NCBI GenBank assembly: GCA_002439705.1
Contig: DJPE01000035.1
Span: 24,732 to 37,229, forward strand
Origin: Christensenella sp. UBA6420
GTDB lineage: Bacteria; Bacillota; Clostridia; Christensenellales; DTU072
Direction: 5' to 3'
DNA: 12,498 nucleotides
Below the pieces are notes generated by a model. It was not told the origin of the DNA. It searched no databases and saw only the letters and a program-made list of their open reading frames with translations. The position numbers and the translations under genes are program-made. Below, in pieces: positions 1-6,806 of the stretch. Within the stretch, counting starts at the first letter, position 1, and each line of letters opens with the position of its first letter.

Positions 1-90
1 GAACTTATTAAAGAGTACCTTGCTTCGGGAGAAAATATCCCCGAAGAGCTACGCATATTTTTAGAAACTTACAACGCTCTCCTTTCGTAA
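1..90 (+). CDS. C-terminal end of an unidentified protein (partial)
   Basis: The first 29 codons of the window are open in frame 1 and end at a TAA at 88-90. The tail is acidic and looks helical, reading ELIKEYLASGENIPEELRIF and then a short rest ending in LLS. The gene starts outside the window, so its family cannot be named. Codon use is like the genes that follow, and the next start codon is only 43 bases away without an obvious promoter or terminator between them, so it may belong to the same transcript as the MoxR-type module. A 6-bp inverted repeat (CGCTCT at 75-80, AGAGCG at 90-95) covers the stop codon but has no T-run behind it. Confidence 0.65.
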   Translation, partial: ELIKEYLASGENIPEELRIFLETYNALLS

Positions 91-133
91 GAGCGCGTTT
101 ACATAAGAAAAAAATACTCCGAGGAGAAAGATT

Positions 134-1219
134 ATGACAGAACAAAACATTCAGAAATTCAGCGTTCAGTGCGACAAAATATTCAACGAAATAAGCCGCG
201 ACGTAATAGGACAAAAAGAAGTAGTCGAAGGGTGCGTAATAGCAATGATAGCCGGCGGCAACGTGCTTTTGGAAGGGGTCCCCGGAGTAGGGAAGACTCG
301 TCTTGTTCGTACTCTCGGAAGAGTGTTCGATATGCCGTTTTCGCGTATTCAGTTCACTCCCGACCTTATGCCCGCCGACGTCACGGGTACTAACATTATC
401 GTAAAGGACGATAACGGGAACTCGAAATTCGAATTTCAACGCGGTCCCGTGTTCTCGAACATTGTTCTTGCCGACGAAATTAACCGTGCCACGCCGAAAA
501 CGCAGTCCGCTCTTCTCGAAGCGATGCAGGAGCATACGGTAACGGTAATGGGAGTGTCGCATAAACTTGAAGAACCGTTCTTCGTGCTTGCCACGCAGAA
601 CCCTATCGAGCAGGACGGAACCTATCCTTTGCCCGAAGCGCAGATGGACAGATTTATGTTCAAACTTATCGTGCCGCAACCGGGGCTGGAAGACCTTATG
701 CGTATAGTCGATATGACTCAGAAGACCATGGCGGAAGTATCCGACACGGTCTGTAACGGGGAAGAACTTCTCGAAATGCGCCGCGTCGCCAACACTATTC
801 CCGTGGCGGAAGAAGTTTTACGCTACGCAATGACTCTTTGCGCAGCGACTCAGCCCGACGGCGAATGTGCTACCGCTACCGCGAAAAAGTATATCAGGCT
901 CGGCGCAAGTCCGAGAGCCGGACAGGCTCTCATATCCGCCGCCAAGGTACGCGCTCTTATGCGCGGCAGATATAACGTATCCTACGACGACCTTAACGAG
1001 CTTGCTTTGCCCGTACTCCGTCACCGTATGAAACTTAATTTCGAAGCGATATCCGAGAGAGTTTCTCCCGACGAAATTATTAAGTCCATAATAGCGGAAC
1101 TTAACGGAAAAAAGCCGTCGGCAGTTAATACGGAAACCAAAAAAGAAACCGTCGCCGCAGAAAACGCGGAAGCGGAAGAACAAACGAAAAAGGAAAAGCG
1201 TAAATTCGGGAGAAAATAA
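134..1219 (+). CDS. MoxR-family AAA+ ATPase
   Basis: This is a 361-residue cytoplasmic AAA+ ATPase of the MoxR family, which generally acts as a chaperone-like partner of VWA-domain proteins. The parts are all visible: Walker A GVPGVGKT at residues 48-55 (K54), Walker B LADEINRA with D114/E115, sensor 1 ATQNP at 153-157, the YPLPEAQMDRF stretch at 164-174, and sensor 2 GASPRAG with R261. The core is complete. The last ~35 residues form a Glu/Lys-rich tail that looks disordered and is not part of the usual fold. The start is set by a GAGGAG Shine-Dalgarno at 121-126, seven bases before the ATG. Its stop shares one base with the ATG of the DUF58 gene (TAATG), the classic MoxR-DUF58 pairing. It presumably hydrolyses ATP to remodel the VWA proteins encoded behind it. 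The family call is near certain; the client is unknown. Confidence 0.96.
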   Translation: MTEQNIQKFSVQCDKIFNEISRDVIGQKEVVEGCVIAMIAGGNVLLEGVPGVGKTRLVRTLGRVFDMPFSRIQFTPDLMPADVTGTNIIVKDDNGNSKFEFQRGPVFSNIVLADEINRATPKTQSALLEAMQEHTVTVMGVSHKLEEPFFVLATQNPIEQDGTYPLPEAQMDRFMFKLIVPQPGLEDLMRIVDMTQKTMAEVSDTVCNGEELLEMRRVANTIPVAEEVLRYAMTLCAATQPDGECATATAKKYIRLGASPRAGQALISAAKVRALMRGRYNVSYDDLNELALPVLRHRMKLNFEAISERVSPDEIIKSIIAELNGKKPSAVNTETKKETVAAENAEAEEQTKKEKRKFGRK

Positions 1220-2115
1220 TGAAAGGTTCTTATTTGAACGATGAATTTTTCAGTCGGCTCGAAACTCTTTCGTTAAATCTTCGCAAGGACCTTACGGGAT
1301 TTTTCGGCGGCAAGCATCTCGTCCGCACCTACGGGCAGACGGTGGAATTCGCCGATTACCGCGAATACATGCTCGGCGACGACATAAGAAGAATAGACTG
1401 GAACCTTTATAGTCGTTTCGAAAAATATTTTCTTAAACTGTTCACCGACGAGCGACAGATGAAAGTTCAGATATTCCTGGACTGTTCCGCTTCTATGGGA
1501 AAACCCGACGGAAAGAAAGCTTCTTACGCCGTGGCTATGGCGGCGGCTCTCGGTTTTCTTGCGGTGCAGAACATGGATAAGCTGGAATACAAGCTTATTA
1601 AAGGAGAAACAGCCGAAGACCCGTTCGGAATAATCGTCGGCAAAAATTCCTTTTTCCGTGCGGTAGGGGAGCTTGAAAAGATAGATTTCGACGGAGAAGC
1701 CGATTTAAGTAAGGCGATTACCGACGCTCCTACGGGTACGGGCGACGGTTTAAGCGTCGTCATTTCCGACTTTTTCACCGAAAACGACTGGAAAAAGGCA
1801 GTTGACTTTTTGCGTTACAAAAATCGTCAGGTTTTACTTATACAGATACTTACGCCCGAAGAAATAGACCCGTCCTACACGGGCAGGGTCAATCTTATCG
1901 ACGCCGAGTCGGAAGAAATAACGGACGAAAGGAATATGAAACTTAAAATTACCCGCGGTATGCTCGACGCTTACCGCCGCGCGATATCCGATATGCAGTC
2001 GGATATGCGTTCTTTCTGCGCTTCCCGCGAAGCGGCGTATTTTTGCATAAATACCGCCGAGCCCATCGAGCGCGCTGTGTTTGACGAGTTGTTCGGAGCG
2101 GGGTTGGCGGAATGA
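1219..2115 (+). CDS. DUF58 domain protein (MoxR partner, VWA-like)
   Basis: This 298-residue protein has no signal peptide or membrane segment, so it should be cytoplasmic. It carries the DUF58 signature GDDIRRIDWNLYSR at residues 53-66, followed by a VWA-like fold whose metal site is intact: D88-x-S90-x-S92 in FLDCSASMG, with a later aspartate D184 in VVISDFF. DUF58 proteins are almost always encoded directly after a MoxR ATPase and are taken to be its substrate or adaptor. The length is normal for the short, membrane-free members of the family. The ATG overlaps the moxR-type stop by one base and has GGGAGA at 1208-1213 as ribosome binding site. Its own TGA overlaps the next ATG (ATGA at 2112-2115), so three genes are translationally linked. 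Confidence 0.95.
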   Translation: MKGSYLNDEFFSRLETLSLNLRKDLTGFFGGKHLVRTYGQTVEFADYREYMLGDDIRRIDWNLYSRFEKYFLKLFTDERQMKVQIFLDCSASMGKPDGKKASYAVAMAAALGFLAVQNMDKLEYKLIKGETAEDPFGIIVGKNSFFRAVGELEKIDFDGEADLSKAITDAPTGTGDGLSVVISDFFTENDWKKAVDFLRYKNRQVLLIQILTPEEIDPSYTGRVNLIDAESEEITDERNMKLKITRGMLDAYRRAISDMQSDMRSFCASREAAYFCINTAEPIERAVFDELFGAGLAE

Positions 2116-4052
2116 AGATACTTTTACCGTTAGGATTTCTGGGGCTTATAGGTTTACTTATTCTGCTCCTTATTTATATCGTAAAACCGAACTACCAAAA
2201 GAAACTCGTTTCGGGTACTTACGTTTGGAAACTCAGCCTTAAATACAAAAAAAAGCGTCTTCCCACGGGGAAAATAACTTATATAATTCTGTTTATTTGT
2301 CAAGTGCTTCTGATAGCGGGGCTTGCTTTTATACTTGCCCGTCCCGTCACTCCCGACGGGTTGAAAGTTTCTTCCGCGGAAAAGGTTATTATTATAGACG
2401 GTTCGGTTAATATGCTTACCGAAACCGACGGAACAACGAGATTTTCTCGCGCCGTCGACAAAGCGAAAGACCTTGTCGAAAAGACTTACGCGTCTACCGA
2501 CGGAAGAATAACCGTCATAATCGCAGGCGACGAAGCGGAAACGGTAGTTTTCCGCGCGGGCGCGGACAAAAAAAGCGAAGTCGTCGCCAAGATAAACGAC
2601 CTTAAAGAGAACGGTTCTCCCAGCTACGGCAAGGGCGACTCCGACGGAGCGATGGAAGAAGCCAAAAAAGTGGTCGACGAAAATCCCCTTGCCGACGTCG
2701 TTTTTTACACCGCAACCAGGTACGACAACACGAATACCGTGAGAGTGGAAGACGTTTCGGTCGAAGGCGAGTGGAACGCCGCAATTTTAGACGTGGAAGT
2801 AAACAACGTAGAAAACATTTACACTTTCGTAGCGAAAGTGGCTTGCTACGGCAAGGCGCAGGAAATTACCGTAAGCGCAACTTTTTACGGCGTGAACGGC
2901 AACTCGTCGAAAGTCAACCGCGTGTCGAGAACCGCGCGCTGCGCTTCGGGGGAGACGGTAGACGTGTCTTTCGCCGCCGACGAAAACGAAGAAGAAATAA
3001 GTTCTTATTCTTCCGTCCGTTTCAGACTTAACGCGGACGATAATTTCGCCGCCGACAACGAGTACGAACTTAACGGCGGACAGCTCGAAAAAGTCAACAC
3101 TCTCTATTATTCGTCCACGCCTAACAAGTTCTGGCAGGCTACGCTCGAAGCTATGAGAAGCGCGTTCCGTTCCCGCTGGAACTTTACCGACCCGAAAGAA
3201 GTGTATCCCGTTCTTTCCGAACAGCCGACTACTAAGCCCGACGATTATACCGAAGGTTACGACCTTTATATATTCGAAGGCAAAGTTCCCGACCTGTTGC
3301 CGAAAAGCGGAGCTATATTGTTAATAAACCCGACTTCCGCTCCTACCGACGGCGGGTTCAGAATAAACGGAGAAAGGGATTACGCCACTTCCCACACCCT
3401 TACGAAAGGGGACGAGCATCCTATTACCGACGGAGTGAACGCCGAAGAGATAAACGTCAGCACAAACCTGCGAATAACGCCGTCTTCGGAGTACGTCACG
3501 CTCCTTAAATGCGGCAATGACCCCGTTTTGATATATAAGCGCGACCGTACCGCCGCGGCGGACAGGCACGTTATAGTAATGGCGTTTTCACCCAACTATT
3601 CCGACGTGACGATGACCGTATCTTTCGTAAGAATGATGTATAACCTTTTCAATTACGTTCATCCGACCACCGTTACCGACGGAAACGGAGCTAAGGCGAG
3701 CGTGTTTGAAGTGGGCGAGAAAGTCGTTATTTCCGCTCGCGGATATAATCTTACCGTAACGAAATCGCCCGATTATTCGGCTACGGAAGAAACTTTCGAC
3801 GGAAAATTCACCGTCCCCGGCGTTTATACCGTTCAGCAGACGGTTTTCCCCGGAGAAACGATAACGGAAAAGATTTTCGTTAAGATTGCTGCGGAAGAAA
3901 GTAATATTTTCCGCGAAGAAACGAAAATAGGCGAAACCATAATAAGAAACGAAGTCGAAGAAGAAAGCGTCGACTGGCTACCTTACGTTGCGGCGGCGGC
4001 GTTCGTATTCCTGTGCGCGGAATGGCTGCTGTACGCCAAAGAAAACTATTAA
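2112..4052 (+). CDS. BatA-like membrane protein with degenerate VWA domain
   Basis: This is a 646-residue membrane protein. Two N-terminal hydrophobic helices (about residues 3-24 and 55-75) flank a basic loop, the layout of the BatA N-terminal domain. A VWA-like domain starts at about residue 93, and a long beta-rich extracytoplasmic region follows. A last helix lies at 622-641, just before the C terminus. The VWA metal site looks decayed: the first motif is D96-G-S98-V-N100 instead of DxSxS, the usual threonine region reads GDSDGAMEEA (from G175), and the strand that normally ends in SDG reads VVFYTATRY (196-204) with no aspartate. It may therefore bind partners without a metal ion. The start overlaps the DUF58 stop (ATGA). 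It belongs to the MoxR module as a membrane anchor or scaffold. The family call is good; the loss of metal binding is inferred. Confidence 0.88.
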   Translation: MKILLPLGFLGLIGLLILLLIYIVKPNYQKKLVSGTYVWKLSLKYKKKRLPTGKITYIILFICQVLLIAGLAFILARPVTPDGLKVSSAEKVIIIDGSVNMLTETDGTTRFSRAVDKAKDLVEKTYASTDGRITVIIAGDEAETVVFRAGADKKSEVVAKINDLKENGSPSYGKGDSDGAMEEAKKVVDENPLADVVFYTATRYDNTNTVRVEDVSVEGEWNAAILDVEVNNVENIYTFVAKVACYGKAQEITVSATFYGVNGNSSKVNRVSRTARCASGETVDVSFAADENEEEISSYSSVRFRLNADDNFAADNEYELNGGQLEKVNTLYYSSTPNKFWQATLEAMRSAFRSRWNFTDPKEVYPVLSEQPTTKPDDYTEGYDLYIFEGKVPDLLPKSGAILLINPTSAPTDGGFRINGERDYATSHTLTKGDEHPITDGVNAEEINVSTNLRITPSSEYVTLLKCGNDPVLIYKRDRTAAADRHVIVMAFSPNYSDVTMTVSFVRMMYNLFNYVHPTTVTDGNGAKASVFEVGEKVVISARGYNLTVTKSPDYSATEETFDGKFTVPGVYTVQQTVFPGETITEKIFVKIAAEESNIFREETKIGETIIRNEVEEESVDWLPYVAAAAFVFLCAEWLLYAKENY

Positions 4053-4067
4053 GGGGGGTAAAAAACT

Positions 4068-6806
4068 ATGACAGATTTTCGTATAACGTTTATTATGCCG
4101 TGGCTTTTACTCCTGTTTATACCGGCGGCGTTTATTACCTTTTTCCCGTATTTCCGTTCGTCGAAGAAATACCGCAGGAACAGGAACAGAATAACCTCTC
4201 TCGTCTTACACGCCTGCATATCGGTACTTCTGGTTCTGCTCGCGGCTAATACCGTGTTTTCTTACAACGTACCGAACGATAAAAACGAACTCATTATTCT
4301 CGTGGACAAGTCGTTCAGCGGTCGTGATACGACGGGCGAAAGAGACTCTTTCGTCAAGTCCCTTATAGAAGAATCGGGAGACGGCGTTAATTTAGGGATA
4401 GTAACTTTCGGTTACGACCAGGTATGCGTTCTGCCCCTTACTTCCGATAAGAAGAACGCGTACGAAAAGTACGTCAACGCAAATAATCCCGACGACAGCG
4501 CGAGCGATATAGCTTCCGCTCTCGAATACGCGAAAGGAATGTTAAACCATCCGCAGACCGCGAAGATAGTCCTTATAAGCGACGGAATGGAAACCGACGG
4601 CAAAGCCAAAGCGGCGGTTCGTTCGGTGGCGGCGCAGGGAATAAAGGTGGACGTAAGATACGTTACTGCGGCGGAACCTATTAACGACTTGCAGATTTCC
4701 GAAGCCAAGCTTCCCGAAGAAACCCCCGCTCTCAATACGCCTTTCGATATTACCGTAGTCTTAAACGGAACGTACGAAGGTTCGGGCAGTATCATAGCGA
4801 GAGATAACGGCGAAGAGATAGCCAGAGAAGAAACGACTTTCGAAAAAGGCGAACGTTCGTTTACCTTTTCTCACACGTTCACGGATAACGGACTTCACAG
4901 GCTCACGTTCATTGCGGAAACGGAAGTCGGCGACGAGATAGAGCGTAACGACGTTTATAACGCGTACGCGTACGTTGAAGTTTACGACGATATACTTATT
5001 ATCGAAAACTACGCGGGAGAATCCGCTCGGTTCAGACAGTCTGTAAACGAATCGGCTTATAATTACACTACCGTGACCGTAAACGGCGGAAACTTACCGA
5101 AAACCGCCGCGGAACTCTGCGCTTACGACGAAGTTATACTTTTCAACATAGCCAACGAAGACCTGCCGACGGGGTTCGTTACCGAACTTAATAAGTACGT
5201 CAAGGATTACGGCGGCGGACTGTTTACCACGGGCGGCAAAAAGAACGGTTCTTCCGTGGCTAACGCCTACAACAGAGCCGATCTTAAAAATTCCGACTTG
5301 CAGAAAATGCTCCCCGTGGAAGCGGTGGAATACACTCCGCCCGAAGGAATAATGTTCGTGGTGGACGTTTCGGGCAGTATGAAAGGAAGAGTCAGCGTGG
5401 CGGTAGACGCTTTGCGCGCCGCAATAAACGGTCTCGACAGACGAAATTGGATAGGAATAATGACCCTTAATCAAGGGTTCGGAAAAATTCTCGACCTTAC
5501 GCCTATGTCCAACCTTTCGGATATAGAAGCGGCTCTCGAAAGTCTTAAATCGATAGAAGGCGACGGAGCGACTAAGTATAAACCGGCGTTGCAGTCCGCA
5601 GGCACGGCTCTTGCCGCTCTCAATACCGTTCAGGTAAAACACATAGTCCTTATAAGCGACGCGAAAGAAGGGTCGGAAGACGACCTTGACGACCCGTTGT
5701 GGGAGCATTACGACGCCGCTACGGGCGAATATTCCGGCGGCTACGGACAGGTCATCCGCGACAACAGAGAGAAAGGGATAATATGTTCCGTCGTAAATAT
5801 GGCTAACAGCGGCGGACTCGTCAAGGATATGCAGGAAGCGGCGGAAGTCGGCGGCGGAAAGTATCTGCCTGTCGACGCGTCAAATCCTATCGACGCGGGA
5901 GCTAAGATGGTGGAAGCGGTGTACGCCGCGAAAGTGGAGCAGGAAATAGAAGGGGAGTTTACTCCGAAAGTTACTTCCCATACAGGGGTCCTTACGGGAG
6001 TGGACGAAACCTTAATGCCGTCTCTCGACGGATTTTTCGGGACTAAACTTAAAGACGGAGCGACCGCCGTTCTTTCCGCGGAATACAATATCCCCGTGTA
6101 CGCACAATGGCAGTACGGCAAGGGCAAGGTAGGAAGTTTTACGAGCGATCTTGACGGAACGTGGTCTTCAAGTTTCCTTTCGTCGGAAACGGGAGCGAAA
6201 CTTCTTAAAAATATGCTCGTATCGTTATTCCCGTCGAAGAGTATTCAGTCGCCCGACATATCCGCAAGTATAGAAAGCGACAACTATCACGCCGAACTTA
6301 ATCTTTTCGTCAACAGACAAAAAGGCGACGAAATAAACGTGGTTATCGAATCTCTCGCCGACGGCGCGGAGCAAAGGCTTACGCCTACGGCGGAAGAAGG
6401 GTATTCGAAAGTCGAATTCGTTACGCCTACCGCCGGGATTTATTCCGTTACCGTGACGAAAATTTCTTCCGACGGCAAGGAAGACAGTTGCCGACTCTTT
6501 TATGCATTTTCGTATTCGTCGGAGTATGACGTGAGAAGAAACGCCGCCGACGGAGAAAATCTTATTAAGGATATAGCCGAACTGTCGGGGGGAACGGTTC
6601 TCGAAAGCGACGAAGCGAAAAAGGCTTTCGTAGGGTTCGAGCGGAAAGAAAGCAAAGTTTTCGACCCGCGTATCATATTCGCGGCGGCGGCTCTTATCTT
6701 ATTCCTGCTCGACGTGGCTGTCAGAAAGTTCAAATTCAAGTGGCCGCACGAGATAATTCGCGACGCTGTGGCAAAAAAAGCTCGGAACGGAGGTAACAAG
6801 GCGTGA
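4068..6806 (+). CDS. Large membrane protein with two VWA domains and a glutamine amidotransferase-like segment
   Basis: This is a 912-residue membrane protein. It starts with two hydrophobic helices (about 6-28 and 44-64) joined by a very basic loop. VWA domain 1 follows, with D80-K-S82-F-S84, S146 in the threonine position, and D172 in LISDGMETD. A beta-sandwich-like linker leads to a stretch around 315-395 with GGGLFTTGG (382-390), resembling the class I glutamine amidotransferase-like fold of this family but with no nucleophilic Cys nearby. VWA domain 2 has a full metal site: D433-V-S435-G-S437, T502 and D531. A long beta-rich part and a final helix at about 868-887 end the protein, followed by a basic tail. 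Homologues are described as VWA or membrane proteins containing a glutamine amidotransferase domain. A GGGGGG-rich site (4053-4058) precedes the ATG. The stop overlaps the lipoprotein start. Confidence 0.88.
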   Translation: MTDFRITFIMPWLLLLFIPAAFITFFPYFRSSKKYRRNRNRITSLVLHACISVLLVLLAANTVFSYNVPNDKNELIILVDKSFSGRDTTGERDSFVKSLIEESGDGVNLGIVTFGYDQVCVLPLTSDKKNAYEKYVNANNPDDSASDIASALEYAKGMLNHPQTAKIVLISDGMETDGKAKAAVRSVAAQGIKVDVRYVTAAEPINDLQISEAKLPEETPALNTPFDITVVLNGTYEGSGSIIARDNGEEIAREETTFEKGERSFTFSHTFTDNGLHRLTFIAETEVGDEIERNDVYNAYAYVEVYDDILIIENYAGESARFRQSVNESAYNYTTVTVNGGNLPKTAAELCAYDEVILFNIANEDLPTGFVTELNKYVKDYGGGLFTTGGKKNGSSVANAYNRADLKNSDLQKMLPVEAVEYTPPEGIMFVVDVSGSMKGRVSVAVDALRAAINGLDRRNWIGIMTLNQGFGKILDLTPMSNLSDIEAALESLKSIEGDGATKYKPALQSAGTALAALNTVQVKHIVLISDAKEGSEDDLDDPLWEHYDAATGEYSGGYGQVIRDNREKGIICSVVNMANSGGLVKDMQEAAEVGGGKYLPVDASNPIDAGAKMVEAVYAAKVEQEIEGEFTPKVTSHTGVLTGVDETLMPSLDGFFGTKLKDGATAVLSAEYNIPVYAQWQYGKGKVGSFTSDLDGTWSSSFLSSETGAKLLKNMLVSLFPSKSIQSPDISASIESDNYHAELNLFVNRQKGDEINVVIESLADGAEQRLTPTAEEGYSKVEFVTPTAGIYSVTVTKISSDGKEDSCRLFYAFSYSSEYDVRRNAADGENLIKDIAELSGGTVLESDEAKKAFVGFERKESKVFDPRIIFAAAALILFLLDVAVRKFKFKWPHEIIRDAVAKKARNGGNKA
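6789..6794 (+). promoter_or_regulatory. Strong Shine-Dalgarno that fixes a GTG start
   Basis: GGAGGT lies eight bases before the GTG at 6803, inside the last codons of the upstream VWA gene. No ATG in this frame lies within the signal peptide, and only this GTG gives the basic n-region MKKSIKRI. The site therefore supports both the unusual start codon and the GTGA overlap with the upstream stop. Confidence 0.85.

Noticed and set aside
75..95. 6-bp hairpin over the stop codon of the first gene as a terminator
   Set aside because: No T-run follows, and the loop is nine bases; the next gene is close and probably read through.
8..679. Long open frame on the minus strand opposite the MoxR gene
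   Set aside because: It is the shadow of a clear AAA+ ATPase gene; its composition is biased and shows no family motif.
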